Source of the DNA: Metallyticus violacea
Lineage: Eukaryota > Arthropoda > Insecta > Mantodea > Metallyticidae
Reading direction: 5' to 3'
Assembly (NCBI GenBank): GCA_030762175.1
Contig: CM060831.1
Location: forward strand, 73,324,501-73,388,500
DNA: 64,000 bases
The notes under the pieces were generated by a model, which was not told the DNA's origin, searched no databases, and worked only from the letters and a program-made list of their open reading frames with translations. Positions 47,220-59,004 of the stretch are shown one piece after another. Made by a program: the position numbers and the translations under genes. Each line of letters starts with the position of its first letter. Positions within the stretch are counted from its first letter, which is position 1.

Positions 47220-47690
47220 ATAAAATGCTAAAATTTAATGCGTACATTACTAAAATACAGGCCTTAATTCCCACGGAGTCGGAAAGAAGAATTTTCATCT
47301 TATGTTTTCAGTAGTTCGCCGAATGCGCGACGGACTGTGTATGGGAAGCTGTGTGGTGTACTCCCGGTTCCCGGTACGGTCCGCAAGCAGGGAGAAATAG
47401 AACGAAGACCTGATACTAATAACAATTCCAATATTGGCAAGATGTGTTTAATATACATTTTATTAATTTTACAGATAAAGTTAACCAAATATTGTGGTAT
47501 TCATAAATAGAAGCTTTCTAATTTGTGCTTTATATAAAAGCATACTTCAAGTAAGAAAAATATAAATATTTTACAAACTAGCACCTCTTTCACTAAATAT
47601 TGTTAACGATATATAAATTTTTGAAATAAGCATTTTATCTTAATTAAAATATATTTATGTTTAATTTTGTCAAATTAGTTTCTGTAATCA
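47220..47690. other. No recognisable feature
   Basis: AT-rich spacer. Confidence 0.4.
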
Positions 47691-47694
47691 GAGC

Positions 47695-47815
47695 CAGATA
47701 TGAAATATTTCAAACCATAGCCGGTTTTCAAACAAAGGGTATTCGACTAACTGTGCCATGACACTTACCAACTGAGCTACCGTGCTGTGCGCGATCACAA
47801 CCGTCTATCTCCCTC
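47695..47815 (-). mobile_element. tRNA-like head, probably an old SINE
   Basis: The minus strand has CACGGTAGCTCAGTTGGTAA, a textbook tRNA box A, and about 40 bases later a box B-like GTTTGAAAACCGGC. The region between cannot fold into a normal anticodon arm as written, and no acceptor stem pairs, so this is not a working tRNA gene. A decayed SINE head is the likeliest reading. Confidence 0.45.
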
Positions 47816-47829
47816 GTCTGAGTCTTGGG

Positions 47830-50800
47830 TTATGATGTTGCAGAAATTTAACTAGGAAAGTGGACTCAAACTTTTTAAATACCGAGGCTCCACTAATTAT
47901 TCCACTATTAGGGATAACTTATATAAACTTTTATCAAATGCGACCAGGTATATAGACGCAGATGGACGAGATTTGCAGTTGTGGTTGGACAGTACAGTTA
48001 GCTTAGATGTTATGATTATTCGGACCTTGAATTGTTCCTAGCTCTGTTTCCAAACCTTAACCTAACATATCACTTGTGTTAAAAAAAATTGCATTTCCTA
48101 TGAAGTAATTTCTGTTCATTAGAAAGAAGATATAAGTGAATCCTCCATTTACAGACCAATTTCATGACATCCAGTTTTTAAAGGTTACTGAAATTATAAT
48201 AAAACAGCAAATATAAAATATAATCGATATTTTATTAAATGTAAGAATATCATTCAGCTAGCCAGTATAATTTTCAATCAGACATACACACAACTTTGTT
48301 AAATTTATTCTGAAATCTTGAAAAAGCTCTCTATTTATTGCTTAACTTAAGAAACGCCATTGATTGTAGGAGTATTGATAACATCAAGTTTATTTGCATT
48401 GCAATAACAAACTGGTTTAATTTCACTCTTATACCAAACTCTTTTGAAAACAAAGCTTCATTTAGTACTCAAAATCAGAAAAGGGTTACGTAAACATGTT
48501 TTTCAAAGTTGGGTATAATTTTTAATCGTGATTCATGCTTATATTTCTGCTATTTCGGTGCTATATGTGGACCAAATTTCTTACTTACAAATTATAATGG
48601 CAAACATCCAGGGAAAACAAAACGTTGTATCTTATTAATAAATGGGTCACAAATAATGAATTTCTGTTAAAGTAAGAGAAAACTAAAGTAGTTATATTTA
48701 CATTGAAATCGCAGAAATTAAAAGACCATTCAAAATATTTGGAATAGTTTTCGATAGTGAACTTAGATGGAACAAATCTATGGAAGTGTTACAAGATTAT
48801 ATTTAATTACGAGTTTAAAAAGAGATGTAAAAGTGATATAACATTTAAAAAACGTATTCTATTTTGAAAGCATAATAGAGCAATATTTATTAAATTGGGG
48901 TAAAAATATGCATATTAACAGAGTTTGGATTTTGAAGAAGTAACATTTTACCATTAAGACTGAATGCAAGTTGTTTTTTGATGAAAACTTTATAATGACC
49001 ATATTTTTTATACTACACCCTAAACATGCACATACCTTACAAAGTGTTTTGGCCAAGGTTTACAACCTATCGAAAGTTTTCGAATTTTTTCTCAAGGACC
49101 TATTCTGGAGTCTTATTTTACTTATAGTTGCCATGAACTATTTGCAATTCTGGCTTCCTGAACAGATACTCTTATAATCTGGCGATGCCAGTCTTTTTCA
49201 GTCATCTCAGGAACTGGGTAATGATATTCCATTAAGATAGACACTATGAAATCCTGCCTTAATATTTATCGATTTAGTCTCAAAAACCGAAACAATCACA
49301 TATAACCTTAAGCTTTGCGTGCAAACTGCTAACAACTTTAGTTTGTTACCGTTCTACATTGATAACACATTAATTTGGAGGTATTACACACATAAACTTG
49401 GTAGAAAACTATTTCGATTATTTTTTTTTATCTTAAAAAGACTTAAAACCTTGGTTTTCAGCTAGCTATAAGTGTGTAAAAATGTCACGAAAAGCAGAAA
49501 TTCTCGCTTGGACAGCACAGGGACCGTTCTGGCAGACAATAAAGTAAAATCTTTCTTTTGCTCATTGGAAGAAGCTTTTCCCCCTGGCAGGTATGTTGGC
49601 AAAGAGGCACGCTATTAACACCTGTGCTACCGTTAAAGAACGTTGAACTCTAACGTACGGTAGAAATTGAAATTGAACGGTGGACGAATCGCCAAGTTGT
49701 TACGTTCAGATAATCTGACTAGCCAATAATATGAGAGTTGTATGAAGTCGCCGACAGCCCATAAGGATGTCTAAATCCTTGTGGCAGGAAAATAGAGTTT
49801 TCCCTTATCAGTGGTCAAACGAGTCTAATTGAGTATTTAAGGACATGAAATCGCCCTTTTTGAGAATTAGTCTTGGGAACTCGCACTGGAACTTCAATGT
49901 TCGAGCTTCACTTCTCCTGGCGCTTCTTCTTAACAGTCAGAAAACTACTCTTTGTTAAGTTTTATAGCTCCGCGTGTCTGCCAAACGTCTCATTACTGCG
50001 ATCTGACGAGAAACGTCCTGGTATGCATTTGTTGACTGAATAAACGACGTTAACTGGCAGACAACAAGGTTTGCTTTCTCATCAACACATTACCTTTAAT
50101 TACCCTCACTCAACCCGGCAATTGCAATTTCCAAAAAAACCTGGAACATCCCTATAGATCGAAAAGAAGTTTTAATTAGTGATGAGCTGTTCTGCATATA
50201 ATCCAACTCCCATCAACATTCTTCGCGCCACCAATAACACCTTCAATTTTCTTATATGAGAAGAGAGTTCCGGATTAGAGAATGAATTTTTGGGGAAAAA
50301 AGGAAAGAATAAAAATGTTTGTAAACATAACTTAGTCTCTACTAATAGATTATCAACTCAAATAGTTTTATTATAACAGATATGAGCTTGTAAAGAAAAT
50401 TAATTATGTCTGTTAGAGAAAGTAATAATTTTAATATTTGTATGTAAATATCACTATTAAATTATAGCTTTTTAGTATGGAAATTTTATTTAATGTTTAA
50501 TGTATTATGAATTTGTGATCACTTAATGATGTTCAAACTATCTGCTTTTAATAAAATGAACCTATTGCATGTAACGTTTAGTCGTTAATAAATGCTGTTA
50601 CCGTTATAATTTATGTAAAAGAACACAGTAACCTTTGTTGCAATAATTATTATTTTACAAAAAATATAAATTAGTAATAATTTCTTAATCATATTTTAAA
50701 CATAAAAATAAAATCTACGTGATTATTTTTATATTTAAAATAATTTTTATTGGCAATGTTAATTGTCTTTACTGACAATTATTTAATGCAAAAGTGTACA

Positions 50801-51435
50801 CGACAAGTAATAAATTGTATTGTGTTGCACTGTATCAACATGCATTCAAATTTAATTTCGTTCAAATAACAATTGTACATGAATTGCAGTCAAAATGAAA
50901 TTAAAGGTATGTTGTTTTAAAAAGCATATTTATTTCTCTCTGTTTTAAAGGAATAACCGTTTACGAGAAGGGATTCCAGATCTACTGTGAGAACACGGCT
51001 ATATAGAAGGCAGACGGTTTTGCCTCTGTCACATTGAGAGGTACAGAACTTACAGGTTACTGGACATCACATCATTTCCGCATCACGAGCAAAACATCGC
51101 CAGAATCATGTCCCACTGAATATTCAAGTTCAATGGCTCAGAGTGCTGTCTTCACGGTCCATGCAGTCAAGCGATCACTTCACGGCACGCAGAGGTAGTT
51201 TCTTCCTTACATGACAGAACTACTACTTCTGGGATGTTTTTCCTTCTCTGTTAAATATTTATTTATTTTCTCATCGTCAACATCTTCTGTTCAGGCCTGT
51301 TTTAACTCTGATAAGGCCTCTACAATTTTGATATATAAAAGCAGCACAGGCTTTTTATACGAATTTCGTGTAGCATGTTCGTTTTATTTTTATATAATTT
51401 TTTAACCCTGCTGTTCTGTTAAATCTAATCCATGG
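47830..51435. other. No recognisable gene
   Basis: AT-rich overall. The parts 49480-50080 and 50940-51200 are less AT-rich and partly open, but I recognise no protein family or repeat in them. Confidence 0.4.
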
Positions 51436-51440
51436 ATATA

Positions 51441-51984
51441 CAGGGCGTTCCAAAAATCTTCCTATATAAGGAATATGACCTAAAAATAAAACTATCAGGT
51501 GTTCTTAAGGCGTTGCAACCACAGTTGGTTTTAAAGATGCAGGTCTGCAGATAACCCGAATTTTCTTCAGATAAACCAGCGACTTAAGGTAATCCTAGAG
51601 ATAAATCAAGGAGTTTGGGTCATTTAACAGAGTCTCGTCGTTCGATCTAGACTGATTGGTCTAGAATAGGGGTGTTACAGGAGCCACTGTACCACTGATA
51701 TGTACTTTCAGCAGGACGGGGTGCCATCTCCCACTCATTACGCCCATCCTATGCGTGAATGGCTAGACAATCGGCTCCCAAAACTTTGGATTGGATGACA
51801 ACGACTTTGCGGGATATCCTAAATCGCTTGTCTATCGATTTTGGATCATGTGCACACCTATATCGTTATGTTTGCCCTAATGTGACACTGGAAATATTGG
51901 AGCATATGCGTTGGAACCATTTGGAATGTATTTATTATGCACCGAATATATTATCCGCCATATGAATAATTTTGGGGCACCCTG
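51441..51984 (+). mobile_element. Deleted Tc1/mariner-superfamily transposon of a second family (544 bp)
   Basis: Flanked by TA at 51439 and 51985. Terminal inverted repeats CAGGGCGTTCCAAAA and, reversed, CAGGGTGCCCCAAAA. The plus strand keeps a catalytic-domain piece near 51700-51830: QQDGVPSPTHYAHPMREWLD, NRLPKLWI, matching the block around the second catalytic Asp ('FQQDGA-PPH-x-x-x-V-x-x-x-L'), with stops and shifts. The region after it, including the third Asp, is too damaged to align. Confidence 0.75.
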
Positions 51985-51989
51985 TAGTG

Positions 51990-53770
51990 TTACAATCAAT
52001 GTAACTTGACCTGTTATAATTTGCACAAAGAACGCAAATGCCAAAATATTTAAATGAGTAGTAAATGTCACAATTATTAATTATTGATTTCATCCACATT
52101 CAAGTTTTATTATTTTTATTACTGAATATTTACTATGAAAAGTATATATTTAATTGCTTAAGGTTTTTTAAAATATTATAATTATAAAATTAATTATTAT
52201 GTTATGATCTTCATTATTTAATTTTTAAACATGACAAGCTTTCACTTAAATGGGTTCCATATGTTATTTAATTTAGTTACTGCTCATATTGTTTGTACTG
52301 GTGATTTCTTGATTATGTTCGACGCAGTGAGCCCATGGTATACAGGTGGACGCAATTACTTTTTTATTGCTTTATTTTCTAAAGGATATTTGGTTCATTA
52401 ATAACAGGTTGTTAACTGTAGTTATCGTTAAAAAAACTATTACTTTCAGAAGCAGTACTAAAATTGCCTTCTTATTTAGTCACAGACTCTTCACTGTCGA
52501 GTCGATTGACAATTACATTTATCTCAGTGTTAATCAATATGGCATTTTGTTAGGTGCATGTTCATTCTTACATACATCAACTTAGTGATTCAACGTAAGC
52601 ACTAAATGAGGTCTAACTTTTCTTCTGCCAGACATGACTTTTTCGGGGGATCTAAATTCACTTAAGGATAGAGAACTATAACTATTTTCATTGTCAGCCT
52701 ACTGAGTTTTTACATTTTTCCTTCCCCCCCTCATTCAATTACTATATTTGTTGATGGTTTTTCCAATAAAACAACAGAAATAGAGAAAAGTTTCAGCTCT
52801 TCTACAGTAAAGATGTAAGAATATTTCTCAGGAATAATTGTCTATTGACATTTCTAAGCACTAAAAACAAAACGAAACGGAATTATGTTTGTGGGGGACT
52901 GTAAATAAGAGATGGGATCGTTACTCGTACATAAGTCACGAGCTACTCCTCTCCTTACTTTATATTGACCTAGTTTGAGTGTATCTAAGTTGATGTTAAG
53001 TGCGTAGGAATTCCCATGCATACTCATAACAATTAATATTCGGAACGTTTTAACAACAGACGATATAAGACACCAAACGTATTTTGCATTTAAAATGTAT
53101 ATTTGAATACAAAGTCCTAGGTCACATAGATGCCTATCGGAATTCCAGACAGTTCTTCGCTGGCCACACAGCTATATTTTGGTGTTACCAGAGCAGGCAT
53201 ATTTCTGTCTTTGTATTATTACGTATTATTACAAATTATTAGTGTGCTAGTGTTATTAATTACATTGAGTTGGTGAAGGAAATTTTATTGCAGTGTATGG
53301 AGTTCAAATATTATAATTAAAGCAGAGAAAAGAACTGCAGCAATGTATGTGGGTAGAATTTGGAAGAATTGTAGAAGTAGGGCCGTTGCGAGTAATGCAA
53401 ATATAATTAAAATATATTAGAAATGTTTGAATGCTGAGGAATCCACTTCCAACTACTATAACGGGTTAACACTCTTATATACAAATACCAATAGTGTGTT
53501 CATTCTGTTACTGATAAAAGTGCATGCAGAAATAAAAGGGAATTTTGTCCATCAACAGATCCGAGGACAGGAGCGACTTTAGCCCTGCGGCTTGCGTTCA
53601 GTGTTGGATACAAGCGAAAAATTACTCTCTGTACATATGAGCACGGTTTATTAATTGTGCACATTTATATTTCGAATTGTTAAACTTCTATATTCTACAT
53701 TTTTGGTCTATTATGTGCTCTGCAATCTTTGCACATGTAGAAATTGCTAGAGATATGACAACATTAAAAA
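51990..53770. other. No recognisable gene
   Basis: AT-rich; nothing recognised. Confidence 0.4.
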
Positions 53771-53774
53771 GAAC

Positions 53775-53852
<78 letters not shown>
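53775..53852 (+). repeat. (TTA)n microsatellite
   Basis: About 26 uninterrupted trinucleotide units. Confidence 0.97.
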
Positions 53853-53853
<1 letters not shown>

Positions 53854-53854
53854 A

Positions 53855-54815
53855 ATAACGTGGTCATAATAACTTTATAATAACTTTATATTTGTTTTTC
53901 CTTTCATACCCGTAAAAATATAGGATTTTATTGCCATCAGTGGAGTTCATTTACAGCTGATAAAGTGATATTAATTATGATTTCACATCTATCGTAATAG
54001 CGGTTTATTGCAGTGATATCGGTCGTCCTGACGAACTAAATCACTAAAAGCGTTAATTGTTGGTCATTGTGACGATTTTAATAATGATGGAGCCTCAGTT
54101 TATGCAGGCCATGTTTACAATAACAGAAGATATGGTTTCTAATAGCTATGTAATAACTATTTCTACTCTTGATCGATAGATTCTGTGAAACGTAAAAATC
54201 ATTAGCAGATTGTTTTTCTTGTTAGTTGGCAAAGAAGCAAACAGTGGCCAGTATGGAAAAGAGAGAAACTTTCTCTCATCTTTTTCTTTCTTTCTTTCTT
54301 TCTTTTTCTTTCTTTCTTTTCCGTTTTCTTTCTTTATCTCATAGATATTGCCAACATAACAACGATAAAGTCATTAACACGTCAATTTATTCATTTAATG
54401 CTAAACAAACTGCAATTAGTATGGATTGGCTCCAGTAGGCTTTACTTCAGTGACACTATTTCATGTGCACATAGTAGCTTTTAGTTAGTTTCAGAGAGAC
54501 TTTGTCAGCGAGAATTGTGCGTTCTGTGTTACTTGATGCTTACATTTTGTATAAATTGTGTGCTAATTGGTCTCGATAGGTTGTATTATATTAATTAATA
54601 TAATGTTTATGATAAATAATAAGAACCTTTTTATAAATATCAGAATTATTGAATGTATGTCTGGTGCGCGCGCGCGCGTGTGGTTTTAAAAAATAGAATG
54701 TAGTTTAGTATACGCAATATTCTGAGAACAGTTGTACATGGGTTATTTTGTATTTTTAGAATTGAAGAATTGGACATTCTTATTTATATTGTTGTTAGTT
54801 TCTTTTGTTGTCATT
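53855..54815. other. No gene; microsatellites
   Basis: Contains a TTTC-type run at 54281-54340 and a short (CG)n run at 54666-54678 next to GT units. Confidence 0.5.
54281..54340 (+). repeat. (TTTC)n microsatellite, interrupted
   Basis: Tetranucleotide units with several single-base expansions. Confidence 0.9.
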
Positions 54816-54824
54816 AATTTCAGA

Positions 54825-54935
54825 ATTGAAATATTTTACAAGAGTATGAAAGGTCTTGCGACCCATGCGACTTTAATACGTATAACTAATTTTAATGGAA
54901 AAATAAATACTATTATTACTACTACTACACATGTG
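54825..54935 (+). mobile_element. 3' end of the LINE also present at 10990-12770
   Basis: ATTTTACAAGAGTATGAAAG, GTCTTGCGACCCATGCGACT and AATAAATACTATTATTACTA are shared with 12627-12735, including the simple-sequence tail of TAC/TTA units. Only the last ~110 bases are present, a typical severe 5' truncation. Confidence 0.7.
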
Positions 54936-54939
54936 AGAA

Positions 54940-55034
54940 CGAATTCTTGCAGAGAAGTGCCAAGGCAATTTGCAAGAAAATATCTAACAATCGTGTTTCC
55001 AGTGCAGAAATTATTGGCCAATATGTTAAAAAAT

Positions 55035-55083
<49 letters not shown>

Positions 55084-55195
55084 CTGCTCTTAATGGCAAA
55101 AAAGTGTTCTGAAGAAAGAAAAGTTACATGAAATATAGGTATTTCCTACGCATTTGCTGGCAATGTATTGCCACTGAGGGGCATCATTTTAAAAT
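54940..55195 (+). pseudogene. Transposase N-terminal fragment, shared with 40095-40445, split by a (GA)n run
   Basis: CREVPRQFARKY, then after a frame change RVSSAEIIGQYVKKLEE, a helix-turn-helix of the same type as the 40-kb fragment, then a (GA)n microsatellite at 55037-55079, then the shared block GGCAATGTATTGCCACT. Nucleotide similarity to the 40-kb copy continues on both sides of the microsatellite, so the GA run has expanded inside the element. Confidence 0.5.
55037..55079 (+). repeat. (GA)n microsatellite
   Basis: About 21 units, inside the transposase remnant. Confidence 0.97.
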
Positions 55196-55425
55196 ATCTT
55201 ACAACACAGGTTAGTGTTTATAAGTATCAGTTTCAAATACAGCATTCAGTAAAAATGTAAAAACTAAATTAAAAAATATTAAACTTGTGAGCAGTGACTA
55301 TACCCCTTTTTCCTGTTGCGGACCATAACTCCAATAGTCTCGTTATACAAAATAACACATGATTAATCCAAACCAAAAAGAGAACCATCAATTTTAAGCT
55401 CACCACTTATCACTGTTTCAAATTT

Positions 55426-55464
55426 CCCCCCCCCCTCTCTCTCTGTATATATATATATATATAT
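55426..55464 (+). repeat. C run, (CT)n, (TA)n compound microsatellite
   Basis: Directly abuts the left arm of the palindrome. Confidence 0.95.
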
Positions 55465-55715
55465 AAACTCATAAAAACACTCAGAGTGCAATATAAAAAG
55501 GTTCACATAAAATTTCACACTAAAAACCGTAAAATTGAACACTAAAATCACACTATATTTCGAGCTTGGCTCTTGGTCACGTGAAGAAAATGAACTCATT
55601 GACCAAGAGCCAAGCTCGAAATATAGTGTGATTTTAGTGTTCAATTTTATGGTTTTTAGTGTGAAATTTTATGTGAACCTTTTTATATTGCACTCTGAGT
55701 GTTTTTTATGAGTTT
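55465..55715. repeat. Near-perfect palindrome, 115-bp arms with 20-bp spacer
   Basis: Left arm 55465-55579, right arm 55600-55715, spacer 55580-55599. The arms match almost everywhere, with a G/A difference near 55530 and one or two length differences in T/A runs. The inner ends read GAGCTTGGCTCTTGGTCA and its complement. Such a structure would form a long hairpin. The blocks ACCAAGAGCCAAGCTCGAAA resemble the region around the small self-cleaving (hammerhead-like) motif near Penelope-type element ends, but the CTGATGA core is not intact, so that is only a suggestion. Confidence 0.9.
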
Positions 55716-55750
55716 TTATGCTTTTAGAAGTTTTTATTACTCTATTAATA

Positions 55751-55751
<1 letters not shown>

Positions 55752-55832
<81 letters not shown>
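55752..55832 (+). repeat. (TA)n-(GT)n compound microsatellite
   Basis: About 16 TA units at 55752-55783 followed by about 24 GT units to 55832. Confidence 0.97.
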
Positions 55833-55834
<2 letters not shown>

Positions 55835-55849
55835 AACAGCAAATGTGTT

Positions 55850-56340
55850 TAAGTCTCCTTCATTATTTCTACATCCCAAATCAGATTTAGTTCCTTTTTA
55901 TTTACTGTCATTTGCTCTAATTTTTAATGTCCTCTCCTAAGCTCGTAGTATGAAATTTATCTTTATATTTGACTGGCAGTCTCAATAATAGAAGTAATGT
56001 CATGCTATCCCTCTCATTTCTATTACATAACCACATTCTTCCTTAAAATTTCTCTAAAATATGAGTACGTTTCTCATCCACATTTGTCTACATATATCTT
56101 CAAACTAAGTTCTATCTTCTCACCAAAATCTACTTCCTATACTATTTATTTAAACTGTTAAGCACCCTGTATAATACATCCTACACCTTTAAAACACCCT
56201 ATCGTTCCTATTGACAACCTTCCATATTTCTAATAAAGCTTCTACGTCATGCTTTCTGTGGGAGATCTAATATAATCCTATACCACATTCCAAATATAAC
56301 TTGAATCCCACGATTGCAACTTAAATCTTCTCTTCCAGTG
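55850..56340 (-). mobile_element. Possible LINE C-terminal remnant
   Basis: Pyrimidine-rich plus strand like the LINE tails at 850 and 59000; the minus strand has short charged pieces but no block that can be aligned with confidence. Listed because composition and the neighbouring pattern suggest it. Confidence 0.25.
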
Positions 56341-56344
56341 TTGG

Positions 56345-57255
56345 AATTATATTGTATAAACATTTCAGTGTTAACTACATAGGAAGTATGGTTATTTTAT
56401 CATACTTTATACTTTTGTAAAATTTAATGAGTTTTGAAAGTTGAAGCTTTATAGATAATCAGGGATATATTTTCGTGTTGGAAAAAAAAAAACATGAAAC
56501 TAAATCGAATCTGTGCAATTCAAATACTTAGAAGATACTGCAAAAGTTGTCTTATGCTGCAATTAGTACTACATACTCCGATATTTCTACTGCATTCAAC
56601 ATTAAAAACGAGATCTATATTGACAAACATAGACTTAAGGGGAGACATAGGTGAAATTCGGAAATATTTCCATTATTATATAGTGTTTTGAATTATAACT
56701 TGTATTATATAACAAAAATATATGTGACCTATGCAATGTCTTAATGAATATTTTACTTTTTATTTTGAAATTGATTAATTTGAAATGCTCCTTGCGAAGA
56801 ACGGAGCGAAATACTACAATGATAATGAAATTTGTAGTGACGCTTAGTTAACAAGATCAATTTTACATTTATAATTGACAGAGTTTTTTTAGGGAAATTT
56901 AAAATTAAAAATATTTATAGCTGTGTAACTACATAATGGAAAAGTAAGCCCTTATTAGATCTTATTTATTTACTTTTTATTCAGTAGTAGCAAAGCTTTC
57001 GTGCTGATTTTTTGAAACTTTCATTACGCAGAGAAATAAAGCGAAAATCTTAACTGTCCGTAAAATAAATGTAAAGTTATAGTACATAGTACATGTATCT
57101 ACTATTTTCGTGGTATTAAAAGGCTCAGTTTCATACGATGAACCTCCAGCACGAAGGGCTTTTACCCCTTCATTGACAGTCTTTTTCCATGGAGCCTCTT
57201 CAACTTCACCAATGCCTTGTCTTATCTTCTTAACTTGATACAAATGCAATGCTTC
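56345..57255. other. No recognisable gene
   Basis: AT-rich; the open minus frame at 56977-57435 overlaps the Ig exon in a different frame and is not the coding one. Confidence 0.4.
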
Positions 57256-57261
57256 CAGTAC

Positions 57262-57391
57262 CTGTAAATGGGCGTGCCAAGATCCTCTCGATACCACAGC
57301 ACCAGAAGCACAGCATCTCCCGGTTCTGTTCGGATATCGCAAGGCAGATACACGGGATCCCCTGCCACGGCTGTGAAATGGAACAGCGGAA
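57262..57391 (-). CDS. Exon encoding the start of an Ig V-type domain, Sidestep-like protein
   Basis: The minus-strand sequence TTCTTCTTTGTTACAG forms an acceptor just before 57391 and CAG/GTACTG a donor at 57262/57261. Between them one frame is open and reads PLFHFTAVAGDPVYLPCDIR, then TEPGDAVLLVLWYREDLG, then TPIY, with the last codon split after AG. It shows the first half of an immunoglobulin V-set domain: B-strand Cys (LPCDI) and C-strand Trp (VLWYRED). The G-x-x-V-x-LPCD-I and V-x-LVLW-(Y/F)-(R/K)-(E/D) plus PIY layout is that of the insect Sidestep family, cell-surface receptors for motor-axon guidance that pair with Beaten path proteins. The frame needs one base from the preceding exon (probably the signal-peptide exon). 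A second in-frame acceptor would give a start at 57370. The other half of the domain (F-strand Cys) must be in the next exon, not found. Confidence 0.75.
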
Positions 57392-57394
57392 CTG

Positions 57395-58215
57395 TAACAA
57401 AGAAGAAGACACTTGTGAGACCTACTAAATGTCAATAAGATGTATTTTACTTATCCATTGATTTATTTCAGGAAATTCTCTTGGGAAACGCACTGACCAA
57501 AGCATTTATGCGATTCTAAACGCTAACATATGCGTATGAAAAAATAAATAGAAAAATCACATTCAAATGTATAATTTCATTTGTTTATTGTTTTCTTTCA
57601 ACCGTAGTAATTTCACAGTAAAACTGCAGCTGTATACCCTTCTGCTACTGCACGAATATTTCGTATTATTTACGAGTTTAATGTAAGAAAGAATACTTTA
57701 TTGTGTTGATCAAAAATAATGTATGGATTTCCAGCTACATTTATTGATGAAACTTTTAACCCGTTTAACCAAAATACACAGTTCAATAATATTTTTTAAT
57801 AAATTTTAGGAAAAATATAAATGAAAAATGCTTAAATTTACCAAGCATGTAGCTTACAACAAAGTTATGTAAATTGCATTAAAAGAATATATGTTTAATG
57901 TTTGTTTCGTATTTTAGATAAGGGAATCCTTAGGCTGTAGAGTGAATTGAAATATATGCGCAACGATCGTCGTCTTCAAGTTTTTTTTAAAAAAAAAATT
58001 TTGTCACATTTTAAAGTGACACACTTTTCGCATAAGCATTCGGATGAGCTCTAATTATGTATACATGTATAAATAAAACCAGAAGTATAAATATTGAATT
58101 GTTCAATTATTTAATTAATTATGTGATTGTGAAGTGCTGCATTGGCTGATAAGCCATCGCTCAAGGCTAGCTGGCTTATACGAGTCGGGGCGGGCGAGAT
58201 TTGCCGAAATGCTAC
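57395..58215. other. No recognisable gene; likely intron of the Ig-domain gene
   Basis: AT-rich, upstream of the Ig exon on the minus strand. No second exon recognised. Confidence 0.4.
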
Positions 58216-58221
58216 GTTGAC

Positions 58222-58512
58222 TTTTTTTTCTTTTGTTTTGTATTTAATTCATGAACGCTTTTTAATACCTCAGGTTATCAGCGTCCCATTCAATTCAGAT
58301 AGTGAAAGGACCGACAAATTTTGCTCAAAGGCCTCCATTTTCATGCTTGATGATCTTTATCGTGTCAGAATCTACGACACCGGACCACGGCTTTACTTCC
58401 CTTCCCGAAGAAAAGCCATATTTAGGAAAAAAATCATCTATCCTGGCCGCAATCGAACCCGGATCTTGGGTATAGGAGGCAAATATGGTTACCATTACAC
58501 CTTCAGAACCAA
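58222..58512 (-). mobile_element. tRNA-derived SINE (Glu/Asp-like head), copy 5
   Basis: Minus strand: head GGTTCTGAAGGTGTAATGGT, AACCATATTTGCCTCC (box A), box B GGTTCGATTGCGG near 58455, GGATAGATGATTTTTTTCC, AATATGGCTTTTCTTCGGG, AAATTTGTCGG and GAATGGGACGCT, tail TTCATGAATTAAATAC. The 8-9 base duplication ACGTTGAC occurs just outside both ends (58213-58221 and 58513-58521). Confidence 0.85.
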
Positions 58513-58524
58513 CACGTTGACATC

Positions 58525-59000
58525 GAATCTCACACTTCTCAATATCATATGAACAGTGAAAGAAGTAGTAATGGAATTTTGTTGTATAGTTCTAAAGTAC
58601 AAAAATATAAGTATAATTATCGCAAGGGCCTTACAGTCACACATGCTACTAATGTCCTTTTAAAAATAAAAGTATATAATATGCAAGAAAGATAACATTA
58701 ATTCCTATGAATACTTTCTTATAAATAAACATACATGCATAAATATATACAATATATATTACGTCGATATACTAGCATTATACATTTTCGATGACTAATT
58801 TCATGTACAAACATACGTAGAACCCTTATCCCTAACCCCTCTCTTCCCTATAGCCATTAACCTTCTTTGTCGGGTCTTCGCTAGGAATGTATGCATCTCT
58901 CGTGCACCAAATTTCTTGCCTGGAAATTTGGTGCAAACTTCTGATGAAATTCCGAAATTGTGATAATAAATGTTCATTCTTAAAAGCTGCGTTCCCCTAC
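58525..59000. other. No recognisable gene
   Basis: AT-rich; nothing recognised. Confidence 0.4.
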
Positions 59001-59004
59001 ATCT

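Noticed and set aside
47695..47815. Possible tRNA gene
   Set aside because: Box A is good but there is no acceptor stem, no normal anticodon arm and only a poor box B; kept as a probable SINE head.
54664..54680. CG-alternating run that could adopt Z-DNA
   Set aside because: Short (about 13 bases) and adjacent to ordinary GT units; treated as a simple repeat.
56977..57435. 152-codon minus-strand open frame
   Set aside because: The Ig exon in this region uses a different frame with the conserved Cys and Trp; the longer frame has no domain and is a shadow plus flanking intron.
58142..58552. 136-codon open frame on the plus strand
   Set aside because: It runs across a reverse-oriented SINE and its flank; SINE sequence explains it.
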